Below, piece by piece: positions 53,666-61,480 of a stretch of 64,000 nucleotides of DNA. Under the pieces are notes generated by a model. It made no database searches. It saw nothing but the letters and a program-made list of their open reading frames with translations, and was not told where the DNA came from. Both the position numbers and the translations under genes were made by a program. Position 1 is the stretch's first letter. Every line of letters begins with the position of its first letter. Source of the stretch: JBAYIE01 sp041665785. Its GTDB lineage: Bacteria > Bacteroidota > Bacteroidia > UKL13-3. Location of the stretch: the NCBI GenBank assembly GCA_041665785.1, contig JBAYIE010000011.1, positions 1 to 64,000 on the forward strand, in the 5' to 3' direction.

Positions 53666-55261
53666 ATGAAAAATACATTCTTCTTTGTGCTTATCTGCAG
53701 TTTTGTTATTCCAACAAGTTTAAGCGCACAAAAAGCTCCGCCGCAAAACTGGTTTCATCTCGATAAAAAGGCAAATAAGTATCCGGGTGTAAGTTCAGAT
53801 AAAGTGCATCAAACCTTACTGAAAGGCAAATCCGGTAAGCAAGTGGTGGTAGCTGTAATTGATGGTGGAACGGATGTAAATCACGAGGATCTGAAGGATA
53901 TTATCTGGGTGAATACCAAAGAAATTCCCGGTAATGGAATAGATGACGACCGCAACGGATATGTGGATGATATCAATGGCTGGAGTTTTATTGGCGGCAA
54001 AGACAGCGATGTGGTGGAAGATACTTACGAAGTAACGCGCATGTACGCCATGTTGAAACCCCGTTTTGAAAAAGCCGATACCAACAGTTTCAATGCAGCC
54101 ACAAAAAAAGAATACAAGTTGTATCAGGAAGTTGCGAAGGAATTTAAAGCCAAGTATACACAAAGCTCCAAATCCTATGAAATAATGGGTGCCTGGGGCA
54201 AGATGATGGAGTCGGTGAAAAAGGAATCGCAATCAGCTGAGCCAACCACGGATCAGGTGATGGCGTATATACCAAAATCACCTACCGAAACATTTGCCAA
54301 AGAAACTCTGGTTAAATTGATGAAGAAGGGAGCCAAATTCAGTTCCCTGCAAAAGGATCTGGAAGGTGCAAGGGAACATTATGCCAAGGGTACTTTGTAC
54401 AGTTATAATATGGATTTTAATCCCCGTACTATGATTGGAGATAATTATAATGACCCGAATGAATGTTGTTATGGAAACAATCGTGTAAGTGGTCCAAAAG
54501 GAGAGCATGGTACACATGTGGCAGGAATTATAGCCGGCATCCGCGATAACGGGAAGGGAATGAATGGTGTTGCATCCAACGTACGCATTATGGTATTGCG
54601 CGTTGTACCTGATGGTGATGAGCGGGATAAAGATGTAGCGAATGCTATACGGTATGCTGCAGATAATGGTGCGAGTATCATCAATATGAGTTTTGGGAAA
54701 GCGTATTCTCCGTATAAGGATGCGGTGGATCAGGCAGTGCGTTATGCAGAGCAGAAAGACGTATTGATTGTGCATGCAGCCGGAAACGATAACAAAGACA
54801 CCGACAACGAAAACAATTATCCACGCGACCGTTTTACTGATAACGGACAATATGCATCCAACTGGATTGAAGTGGGTGCATCGTCGTGGGAGAAAAAGAA
54901 AAAATTGCGTGCAGCACCTTTTTCCAATTATGGAAAAGTGAATGTTGATGTATTTGCCCCGGGAGTTGCTATTTATTCAACGTTGCCGGAAAATACTTAC
55001 GGCTCTTATAATGGAACAAGTATGGCAGCACCTGTAACAGCAGGTGTGGCAGCAATCATTCGTTCGTATTATCCTTCATTGAGCGCGGCTCAGGTTAAAA
55101 CACTTTTGATGCAAAGTGTGGATCCTGTAAAATCAAAAGTGGTTTTACCGGGATCAAAGAAAACCAAAGTGAAGATGACGGATTTGTGTATCAGCGGTGG
55201 AGTAATCAATGCATATAATGCGGTCTTGCTGGCTGAACAACAAAACGGTTCCCGGCAATAA
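53666..55261 (+). CDS. secreted subtilisin-like serine protease (S8)
   Basis: The 531-residue protein has a signal peptide (MKNTFFFVLICSFVIPTSLS, then AQ) and the subtilase catalytic triad: D66 (VVAVIDGGTD), H284 (GEHGTHVAGII) and S452 (NGTSMAAPVTAGVAAI). The oxyanion-hole asparagine is in VHAAGNDN. The D-to-H spacing is unusually long (about 215 residues) because of a helical insertion rich in Lys and Glu. No T9SS C-terminal domain is visible, so the protein probably stays in the periplasm or envelope. It is monocistronic with its own −7 box. The substrate is unknown. Confidence 0.9.
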   Translation: MKNTFFFVLICSFVIPTSLSAQKAPPQNWFHLDKKANKYPGVSSDKVHQTLLKGKSGKQVVVAVIDGGTDVNHEDLKDIIWVNTKEIPGNGIDDDRNGYVDDINGWSFIGGKDSDVVEDTYEVTRMYAMLKPRFEKADTNSFNAATKKEYKLYQEVAKEFKAKYTQSSKSYEIMGAWGKMMESVKKESQSAEPTTDQVMAYIPKSPTETFAKETLVKLMKKGAKFSSLQKDLEGAREHYAKGTLYSYNMDFNPRTMIGDNYNDPNECCYGNNRVSGPKGEHGTHVAGIIAGIRDNGKGMNGVASNVRIMVLRVVPDGDERDKDVANAIRYAADNGASIINMSFGKAYSPYKDAVDQAVRYAEQKDVLIVHAAGNDNKDTDNENNYPRDRFTDNGQYASNWIEVGASSWEKKKKLRAAPFSNYGKVNVDVFAPGVAIYSTLPENTYGSYNGTSMAAPVTAGVAAIIRSYYPSLSAAQVKTLLMQSVDPVKSKVVLPGSKKTKVKMTDLCISGGVINAYNAVLLAEQQNGSRQ

Positions 55262-55400
55262 TCAAACTTAAATCAGGTTCAAGCGCAACGAATAGGGCTC
55301 TTTTAAATGAACGATTGATTTTTGAATTGAGCATGAGAGAGTGCGGACTCACAACATGAAATTTAAGTTATTCAATAATGAGTAAGCAACTTATTTTGGA

Positions 55401-55514
55401 GCGCTGATTTCCTGATGAGGAGATGCGCTAGGGATAGCCATAAAGGAAAGCTTGCGCATCCTTTATGGTGAAAGCCCGCAGCGTAGCGAGGACTTGTAAC
55501 GCATAGCCCGACCA
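55401..55514 (+). repeat. structured three-hairpin repeat element, copy A
   Basis: A ~114-base element in the 55262-55623 gap, which holds no gene. Hairpin 1: TCCT/AGGA (55410-55421), inside GCGC ends. Hairpin 2: CCATAAAGG/CCTTTATGG (55438-55446, 55460-55468), nine perfect pairs. Hairpin 3: left arm 55472-55479 with GCGAGGACTT (55486-55495). It ends with ATAGCCCGACCA. A diverged inverted copy lies at 61171-61273. The layout resembles structured repeats widespread in Bacteroidota; the Rfam Flavo-1 motif is one candidate identity, from memory only. Confidence 0.7.
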
Positions 55515-55623
55515 CTGAAGTAATGCGCACGAAATGTAAACTATGAGTGAATTATCCAATAGCGTATACTTCAGGGGTAGCGCCCAAAAAATAAAACCTA
55601 AACATTAAGGCGTATCGACAATA

Positions 55624-56499
55624 TTATTTCACAGATTGATTGACCCAATTCCGGATCAATTCATTCACCTCAGCATGTTTTTCAATCTGCACAAAATGAC
55701 CTGCATTAGGTATCAGATGCATTTCGCAAGCGGGAATAAGTCCGGCTCCCAGCTGAGCAATTTTTTTGGGACTGTCGTGAGGATGCAGCATTCTGTTAGG
55801 AATCATGCGGTCTTTTTCGCCGAACATGAGTAACGTTTTAGCTTCAATCTGTGGAAGAAACCTGTTCATGGAGTCGCTTAGCATACCGCGGATCGATGCC
55901 AGACACATCGATTTCCATTCCTGCATGGAACGGTTTTTTAGCAATGCCTTGAGCTCATCAATCAAAATGCGGCTATCACCTCCATGGTGCTCAAAGCTAT
56001 CGCGGATGGTAGATTCCAAATGCGATTCATCGGCATACATAAAATCACCAAACGACAACAGGTTTTGCATCATCATTTGCTCGGTCTGCGTGAAATTCTC
56101 AATACCTGCCGGAGCAATCAGAATCAACTGTTCAAACAAATGCGGGTAACGCAAGGCAAGCATTAATCCTATTTGTCCACCCATGGAATGACCAACCAGA
56201 ACCACGTTTTGCAACTGCATTGCTTCAGCAAACAAACGCACACATTCGGCATAGAAGAAAGTTGTGTATGGATATTTTCCGGAAGAAGAAAAACCGTTTC
56301 CGGGAAGATCAATCGCAATGCAGCGGTAATGTTTGGATAATTCTTCCAGTTGAAAACGCCAAACCGGAGCATAATTAGCCAGTCCATGCACAAAGAGCAA
56401 AACCGGTTTATGTTCACCTACATCCATGTAAGCGATTTCAATTCCATCGTGAATGGAAATTTTATGTACAGGAAAAGGATAATTGACCAAGCTATGCAT
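55624..56499 (-). CDS. alpha/beta hydrolase
   Basis: The 291-residue protein has an alpha/beta hydrolase fold: VLLFVHGLANYAPVW (oxyanion region), VVLVGHSMGGQIGL with nucleophile Ser105, FGEKDRMIPN with the acid residue, and PNAGHFVQIEKH with the catalytic histidine. A helical cap lies in the middle. It is downstream of phaC on the same strand but separated by a terminator (56508-56535). A PHA depolymerase or esterase role is possible from location but not shown; it could be any small-molecule esterase. I chose ATG 56499; a GTG three codons earlier falls inside the terminator hairpin. Confidence 0.82.
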   Translation of the reverse strand: MHSLVNYPFPVHKISIHDGIEIAYMDVGEHKPVLLFVHGLANYAPVWRFQLEELSKHYRCIAIDLPGNGFSSSGKYPYTTFFYAECVRLFAEAMQLQNVVLVGHSMGGQIGLMLALRYPHLFEQLILIAPAGIENFTQTEQMMMQNLLSFGDFMYADESHLESTIRDSFEHHGGDSRILIDELKALLKNRSMQEWKSMCLASIRGMLSDSMNRFLPQIEAKTLLMFGEKDRMIPNRMLHPHDSPKKIAQLGAGLIPACEMHLIPNAGHFVQIEKHAEVNELIRNWVNQSVK

Positions 56500-56507
56500 T
56501 ATAAACA

Positions 56508-56535
56508 CAACAAGACGTCGTTAAACGTCTTGTTG
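56508..56535 (-). terminator. rho-independent terminator of phaC
   Basis: CAACAAGACGT and its complement form an 11-base-pair perfect stem around a 6-base loop, followed on the minus strand by a T-rich tail. It lies 22 bases beyond the phaC stop. Confidence 0.8.
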
Positions 56536-56557
56536 TTGTAAGAGTATAGTGAAAGGA

Positions 56558-57616
56558 TCACGACCGGTCTTTGATCCAGGTGGCTACTTTAGGTCCCAGT
56601 TCTTTTTGAGAGCGGGTTCCAACGAATACACCGATATGACCTCCGGGGAATGGATACATTTCTTTGTCTTTCGATCCGATCACTTCATTCACCGGAATGG
56701 TTGATGAATTTGGAATGATGGTATCGTCGGTGGCATAAATATTCAGGAAAGGTACGGTCATATTTTTCAGGTTAACCTGATGTCCGCCCAATTCAAATTC
56801 GCCTTTAATCAATTTATTATCCTGCCACAAATCTTTGATGTATTTGCGAAACATTTCACCGGCCTGATCCGGTACATCTGCTTTCCATTTTTCCATACGC
56901 AGGAAATTCATCATCTTTTCTTCGTTGTCGAGCGAATCCATGATGCCGAGGTATTTGGAAATATTGGCTGAAGGTTTGAGCATAGCAAATCCATTGTCGA
57001 TCATATCGGCTTTGATGATTCCATTGTTGGCATCGATCATGGAATCTATATCCAGATCTTTGGTCCAGCGGTACAACATGCATTCATTGCCACCAAAATC
57101 GAATGGAGATACATAGGTAGTGAGCGATTGTAGTTTTTCGGGAAATATGGAAGCATAGATAGCTGCAAAAGTTCCACCCTGGCAGATACCCATTTTGTGG
57201 ATCTTCGGACTTTTTGTGGATTTGCGTACAAAATCAACTGCATCGTTCATAAAGCCGAGGATGTAGTCTTCCATGGTCAGATAACGGTGTTGTTTTTGCG
57301 GATAACCCCAATCCATGATGTAGATATCCAATCCTTCGTTGAGGAGTTTCTTCATCAAACTGCGATCAGGTTGCAGATCGAGTACATCGTGTCGATTCAT
57401 GATAGCAAAAGAAACCAATACAGGAATCTTGCAGGTAGCCGGAGTTTCGCGTTTGTAATGGTAAAGCTTCACCAGGTCATCTTGCCAAACCAATTCTTTC
57501 GGAGTCATTCCAACTTCGATGTCTTCAATTTTCTGCAGGACTTCGTATCCTTTGATCAGCTTCTCGCTGGTTTTATTCATGGTATCTATGAAAGAGGTGT
57601 TTGTATTTATAGCCAT
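56558..57616 (-). CDS. phaC: class III poly(3-hydroxyalkanoate) synthase catalytic subunit PhaC
   Basis: PhaC polymerises (R)-3-hydroxyacyl-CoA into polyester granules. At 352 residues it matches the short class III (and class IV) enzymes rather than the ~590-residue class I enzymes. The catalytic triad is visible: Cys145 in the lipase-like box GICQGG, Asp297/298 in IYATDDTIIP, and His327 in PFPGGHIGVF, close to the C149/D302/H331 positions known from Allochromatium vinosum. ATG 57616 is chosen over a TTG two codons earlier. The gene follows phaE with a weak terminator-like hairpin in the 102-base gap and is itself followed by a strong terminator. Confidence 0.93.
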   Translation of the reverse strand: MAINTNTSFIDTMNKTSEKLIKGYEVLQKIEDIEVGMTPKELVWQDDLVKLYHYKRETPATCKIPVLVSFAIMNRHDVLDLQPDRSLMKKLLNEGLDIYIMDWGYPQKQHRYLTMEDYILGFMNDAVDFVRKSTKSPKIHKMGICQGGTFAAIYASIFPEKLQSLTTYVSPFDFGGNECMLYRWTKDLDIDSMIDANNGIIKADMIDNGFAMLKPSANISKYLGIMDSLDNEEKMMNFLRMEKWKADVPDQAGEMFRKYIKDLWQDNKLIKGEFELGGHQVNLKNMTVPFLNIYATDDTIIPNSSTIPVNEVIGSKDKEMYPFPGGHIGVFVGTRSQKELGPKVATWIKDRS

Positions 57617-57641
57617 TGACAATTTGTTTTAATGAATACGA

Positions 57642-57694
57642 GATAAAAAGAAAAAGCCACAAATCCAACTTTGTTAATCATCGAATCTGCGGCT
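57642..57694 (-). terminator. hairpin between phaE and phaC, possible leaky terminator
   Basis: On the minus strand, AGCCGCAGAT (57694-57685) can pair with ATTTGTGGCT (57664-57655) with two G-T pairs around a 20-base loop, followed by TTTTTCTTTTT. It would partly stop transcription after phaE. Confidence 0.5.
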
Positions 57695-57718
57695 CTTAAC
57701 CAATCCTAACTTAACTTA

Positions 57719-59017
57719 TTATGCGTTCTTAGCCGTTTTGCGGGCTTTAGGTGCTTCTTTTTCGTCCGATTCAACAACCAGATCTGAGTCGATTTGTTTT
57801 TCCAGACTGTTGATGCGTTTTTTCAATTCGTAAATAGTTTTGTACAACTCGTCCATTTCGGTGCGGGTAGCTACCGGAATATTTACAAGTCCTTTTTCCA
57901 TCTGCAAATCGATTTTGCGTTTCATTTTCATTCCCAATGAATTTACTTCTGCCTGCATTTTCGAGTATTCCTCGGTATTGAACAGGTTTACAAAAAATTT
58001 ATCGGTAGTATTCAAAAAATCGCTGTAGATATTCACGAAGTTGCTGGTGTCTTCGCCATTTTGAATTTTGGTGTAAATGTTTTCAGCAACAGAGTACATG
58101 GCTTCCATTCCGGTAGTGTACATCATGTATTGCAGTTGTGCATTTTTAACCTGGAAATTCCCGAATTCACCTGAAAGTTCATTCATCATTTCCATACCGT
58201 CTTTGTTTGCACCCGGAGTCATCAGTTTCATCAGAGGTGAAGCAGAAAGATTCAGGGATTCAACCATCTTGTTGTAGTTGGTAAACATATTGCTGAACAT
58301 CTCACCACCATTAGGCAGATTAGCTGTCATAGCTTTCATGTTATTGAACATTTCTTTGTTCATGCCCATCATTTTGGCACCAGCTTCTTTCAAGGAATCC
58401 ATGTTAATCATGCTCTTCATGAAATCCGGTTGCATGTTGAACATTTTATCCATCATGTCTTTGTACATGCTGGTATTAAACATTTTCTTGAACATATCCG
58501 GAGTAAACGATTTGTCCTGGATCGATTTCATGAAAGGCATCCACAATTCAAAGCTTTTCAGAAACATTTCTGAATTGTTGAACATACCGGTAAAGGCATC
58601 TTTGGTATTAGGGTTACCATATTGTTTTACCATTTCGCCATACGTATTGTTCATGGTAGAGATCCATGAATTGTAAGTATTCATCATGGTGTCGTATTGG
58701 TTTTTCATGTCTTCGTTCATCATGTTTCCGGTGAACATGGTATTCATGCTGTTTTGCATCATACCGGTCCATTCTTTGGCGTAATTTACCTGATTATTCA
58801 TCCAGGTATTGAAAAAGTTCATATTATTTCCCATATTGCCTTCAGAACCGGTTTGGTTGAAGAAGGACATTTGAGAATCATACCACTTCTTGAAGAAGTC
58901 TGAATTCATGTCCATATGAAAGGTTTTAGCCATTTGTTCTGTAACATTGGCAAGGTTCTCTACAGCTTGTTTTTGAGCTTCAGCGAACGAAGTGAAAAGG
59001 GGTGAATTGTTTTCCAT
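57719..59017 (-). CDS. phaE: PHA synthase subunit PhaE, methionine-rich
   Basis: PhaE is the partner subunit that activates class III PhaC and helps link it to granules. The 432-residue product starts at ATG 59017 (MENNSPLFTSFAEAQKQAVE). It keeps the C-terminal PhaE signature: NIPVATRTEMDELYKTIYEL, then K-K-R-I-N-S-L-E-K, a helix and heptad-like region. The middle (residues 50-290) is packed with Met and Asn: I count about 56 methionines, about 13% of residues. The end is lysine- and alanine-rich (KARKTAKNA), like basic DNA- or nucleoid-binding tails. The gene has a perfect promoter at 59062-59090. It is longer than the usual ~360 residues. Confidence 0.88.
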   Translation of the reverse strand: MENNSPLFTSFAEAQKQAVENLANVTEQMAKTFHMDMNSDFFKKWYDSQMSFFNQTGSEGNMGNNMNFFNTWMNNQVNYAKEWTGMMQNSMNTMFTGNMMNEDMKNQYDTMMNTYNSWISTMNNTYGEMVKQYGNPNTKDAFTGMFNNSEMFLKSFELWMPFMKSIQDKSFTPDMFKKMFNTSMYKDMMDKMFNMQPDFMKSMINMDSLKEAGAKMMGMNKEMFNNMKAMTANLPNGGEMFSNMFTNYNKMVESLNLSASPLMKLMTPGANKDGMEMMNELSGEFGNFQVKNAQLQYMMYTTGMEAMYSVAENIYTKIQNGEDTSNFVNIYSDFLNTTDKFFVNLFNTEEYSKMQAEVNSLGMKMKRKIDLQMEKGLVNIPVATRTEMDELYKTIYELKKRINSLEKQIDSDLVVESDEKEAPKARKTAKNA

Positions 59018-59061
59018 GATGTATATATTTAAAGTCTTTAAGTCCGTTGAAAATGCGGGCA

Positions 59062-59090
59062 CAAAGGTAACGGAATTCCTTATATTTCAA
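59062..59090 (-). promoter_or_regulatory. Bacteroidota-type promoter of phaE-phaC
   Basis: Minus-strand TTG (59090-59088), 18 bases, then TACCTTTG (59069-59062), a perfect consensus 44 bases before the phaE start codon. Confidence 0.75.
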
Positions 59091-59253
59091 CATCCTGGAC
59101 ATTAAATTTGTGTTACCCTATCAAACCATCAGTGTTTACAGACGGTTGGTGAGTATGATTTTTGTCACCGGGGGTAGGAATCAGGTGGACGGAATTTTAA
59201 AATGGGCCAAATTCTTCCCAAAACCTATATTGCAGACAGAAAAATTAAATAGT

Positions 59254-59670
59254 ATGACAGCACCAAAAATCGGGGATATTTTCACCCACGACATCACTTA
59301 CACACAGGAACAGGTTGATTTGTATGCCAAAATTTCGGGCGATACAAATCCCTTACACGTTAACCCTGAAGTGGGAAAAGTCAGCATGTTTGGCAGAAAT
59401 ATTATTCACGGACATTTCAGCGCCAGTGTATTTACCAAAATTTTTGGCACCCTGTTGTATCCCGATGGTCAGATTTACATGAAACAAAGCACTACCTTCC
59501 TCAAACCCATGTTTGTGGATACTCCTTATCAGGCTGTTATCACCGTGAAAGAAATTTTTCCGGAAAAGAACCGGGTTTTGTTTGAAACGAAAGTGATTGA
59601 TAAAGCCACCGGTGTTGAAACCATAGTGGGAGAGGCTTTATTGATGAATAAAACGCATTACGCCTGGTAA
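59254..59670 (+). CDS. phaJ: MaoC-family (R)-specific enoyl-CoA hydratase PhaJ
   Basis: PhaJ hydrates trans-2-enoyl-CoA from beta-oxidation to (R)-3-hydroxyacyl-CoA, the direct substrate of PHA synthase. The 138-residue product matches the hot-dog fold family with catalytic Asp30 and His35 in SGDTNPLHVNPE, and the overhang-region FGRNIIHGHFSASVF. The frame is open further 5', but the ATG at 59254 gives a normal PhaJ N terminus (MTAPKIGDIFTHDITYTQEQ). It is divergent from phaE-phaC and next to a strong bidirectional terminator. The pairing with PHA synthase supports the assignment over other MaoC proteins. Confidence 0.88.
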   Translation: MTAPKIGDIFTHDITYTQEQVDLYAKISGDTNPLHVNPEVGKVSMFGRNIIHGHFSASVFTKIFGTLLYPDGQIYMKQSTTFLKPMFVDTPYQAVITVKEIFPEKNRVLFETKVIDKATGVETIVGEALLMNKTHYAW

Positions 59671-59690
59671 TTACCAAAGTGGAGAACATG

Positions 59691-59719
59691 AAAAAGGCCG
59701 GAATGAACCGGCCTTTTTT
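59691..59719. terminator. bidirectional rho-independent terminator
   Basis: AAAAAGGCCGG, six bases, then the complementary CCGGCCTTTTT: an 11-base-pair GC-rich stem with A- and T-runs on either side. It serves phaJ (+) and the convergent E2 gene (−, stop at 59739). Confidence 0.85.
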
Positions 59720-59738
59720 TATGCGTTTTTCTTTCGGA

Positions 59739-60953
59739 TTATACCAGGATTTTAACCGGATTCTCCAATAATTCTTTCAGTGTTTGCAGGAATGCTGAAC
59801 CCATGGCACCATCCACCACGCGGTGATCGCAGCTCAAGGTTACTTTCATAACAAGTCCGGCCCGCATTTGTCCCTTCTCCACAATAACAGATTCTTTTGC
59901 CGCTCCTACCGCCAGAATACAGGCATCCGGTGGGTTGATGATGGCGGTAAATTCATCGATTCCGTACATGCCCAGATTGGAGATAGTGAAAGTATTGCCT
60001 TCGAATTCCTGGGGTTGCAGTTTTTTATTTTTCGCCTTATCGGCCAGTGTTTTTACTTCGGCACTGATATGCGAAACGCTTTTGCTATCGGCAAATTTGA
60101 TGACAGGCACTATCAGTCCATCATCGATGGCAACCGCTACTCCAATATGAATATGGCGATTGACACGGATCTTGTCGCCCAGCCAGCTGGCATTAATCAT
60201 GGGGTGGCGTTGCAGGGCATGTGCTACTGCTTTTACCACTATATCGTTCATGGATATTTTAACCGGGCTGAATTCGTTCATGGTTTTACGCGCCTCGGTG
60301 GCCTTGTCCATGATGATACTCATCGTAAGATAGAAATGCGGAGCTCCAATTTTGCTTTCAGTCAAACGACGTGCAATGGTTTTGCGCATTTGTGAAACTG
60401 GAAAATCTTCGAAGCCTTCTTCGCCGGTAACGGATGGAATTACCAGGTTTTTCAAGGTGTTTTCCTGAGGCTTAAAGTTTTCGATATCGCGCTTAACAAT
60501 CCTTCCCTGATCGCCGGAACCGGGTATTTTATTGATGTCTATGCCTTTATCAGCTGCCAGTTTTTTAGCCAGAGGAGATACTTTAATGCGGTTATCGCCC
60601 GCAACAGGTGCTGCCGGCACGGGGGTTGGAGTCTGAACTACAGGTGCTTCAGTTTTGGTGGTCGCTTCTGCAGTTGTAGGAGTGCCCTGGCTTAATAAGG
60701 CCGAAAAATCTTCCCCCTTTTGACCCACAATGGCAATCACCGCATCTACCGGAACGGCACCACCAGCCGGAATACCAATGTGAAGGAGGGTTCCTTTTAC
60801 ATAGTTTTCCAGTTCCATAGTAGCTTTGTCGGTTTCTACTTCGGCCAGAATGTCTCCGGGTTTAATGTCATCGCCAACTTTTTTCAGCCACGTATGAATT
60901 ACCCCTTCGGTCATCGTATCACTCATCTTGGGCATGCGAATTACTTCAGCCAT
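59739..60953 (-). CDS. pyruvate dehydrogenase complex dihydrolipoamide acetyltransferase (E2)
   Basis: E2 carries the acetyl group from E1 to CoA in the pyruvate dehydrogenase complex. The 404-residue product has one lipoyl domain (ILAEVETDKATMELENYVKG, lipoyl-lysine in DKA, about residue 43), and an Ala/Pro/Thr-rich linker (about 85-125). A peripheral subunit-binding domain (KVSPLAKKLAADKGIDINKI) follows, and the catalytic domain has LSCDHRVVDGAMGSAFLQ with the catalytic histidine and aspartate. MPKMSDTMTEG is typical of the PDH type rather than oxoglutarate E2. The gene stands alone on the minus strand; E1 and E3 genes are elsewhere. Confidence 0.92.
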   Translation of the reverse strand: MAEVIRMPKMSDTMTEGVIHTWLKKVGDDIKPGDILAEVETDKATMELENYVKGTLLHIGIPAGGAVPVDAVIAIVGQKGEDFSALLSQGTPTTAEATTKTEAPVVQTPTPVPAAPVAGDNRIKVSPLAKKLAADKGIDINKIPGSGDQGRIVKRDIENFKPQENTLKNLVIPSVTGEEGFEDFPVSQMRKTIARRLTESKIGAPHFYLTMSIIMDKATEARKTMNEFSPVKISMNDIVVKAVAHALQRHPMINASWLGDKIRVNRHIHIGVAVAIDDGLIVPVIKFADSKSVSHISAEVKTLADKAKNKKLQPQEFEGNTFTISNLGMYGIDEFTAIINPPDACILAVGAAKESVIVEKGQMRAGLVMKVTLSCDHRVVDGAMGSAFLQTLKELLENPVKILV

Positions 60954-60975
60954 ATTTTTCGAATCATTAAGACAG

Positions 60976-60983
60976 CAAAAATA
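60976..60983 (-). promoter_or_regulatory. −7 element of the E2 gene
   Basis: Minus-strand TATTTTTG, a perfect −7 box 23 bases before the start codon; no well-placed TTG was seen. Confidence 0.45.
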
Positions 60984-61058
60984 AGAATAGAATTGATTTT
61001 AGCTACTTGAAACCAAAATCCAATAAGTTATAAATGATTGTAATACCGATCATATGCA

Positions 61059-61424
61059 ATGAAGGCAAAAAATAAACTGTATGAATGGGACCAGGCTTTT
61101 TTGGGGCTGCCCATGAAGGATACGCGATGGAAAGTTTCGTTAAAATTAGCATTGGGTGCGCTTACCTTCATGGTCGTGCTATTCGTTCCAAGTCCTCGCT
61201 TTGCTGCGGGCTTTCCCCATAAAGGATGCGCGAGCTTACCTTTAGGGCTATCACTCAGCCTCCTGCCGGAATGCTTTTATGTGAATTCCTGGTTGCTTAT
61301 GAATGAATGCATTCGCAGATTGTTGGTCCATATATCTTTTAATAATTTAATGGAGTATTTGCACTCAAGCTTTTCTTTAGGTATCGGAAAAGGAAAGAAG
61401 AAACAAGTGGATATAAAAAGATAA
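61059..61424 (+). CDS. doubtful small ORF reading through the repeat
   Basis: A 121-codon frame. The first ~42 residues (KNKLYEWDQAFLGLPMKDTR, then a hydrophobic stretch SLKLALGALTFMVVLF) look like the N terminus of a small membrane protein. From about residue 38 onward the frame reads through repeat copy B, and the last ~45 residues show no recognisable pattern. Either it is a chance frame, or a small gene whose 3' part was replaced when the repeat inserted. No phylum-type promoter was found upstream. The rest of the 60954-61480 gap has no other gene. Confidence 0.25.
   Translation: MKAKNKLYEWDQAFLGLPMKDTRWKVSLKLALGALTFMVVLFVPSPRFAAGFPHKGCASLPLGLSLSLLPECFYVNSWLLMNECIRRLLVHISFNNLMEYLHSSFSLGIGKGKKKQVDIKR
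61171..61273 (-). repeat. structured three-hairpin repeat element, copy B
   Basis: Read on the minus strand, this copy aligns with 55401-55514. Shared words include GCGCATCCTTTATGG, GAAAGCCCGCAGC, AGCGAGGACTTG and the GACCA end. The first hairpin differs (TCC/GGA around GGCA instead of TCCT/AGGA around GATG) but still pairs; hairpin 3 is intact with a different loop. In hairpin 2 a single bulged base replaces perfect pairing. Confidence 0.7.
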
Positions 61425-61480
61425 ATACTTATCATCAATGGCAGGCTGTCCGAAATAAAATCTAAGGATTGTTGGCCTGA

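Noticed and set aside
54278..54850. 190-codon frame on the minus strand opposite the subtilase gene
   Set aside because: It is fully antisense to a gene with a complete catalytic triad and its translation (Ile/Cys/His-rich) has no domain pattern.
59823..60395. 190-codon plus-strand frame opposite the E2 gene
   Set aside because: It mirrors the catalytic domain of E2 and has no independent promoter or motif.
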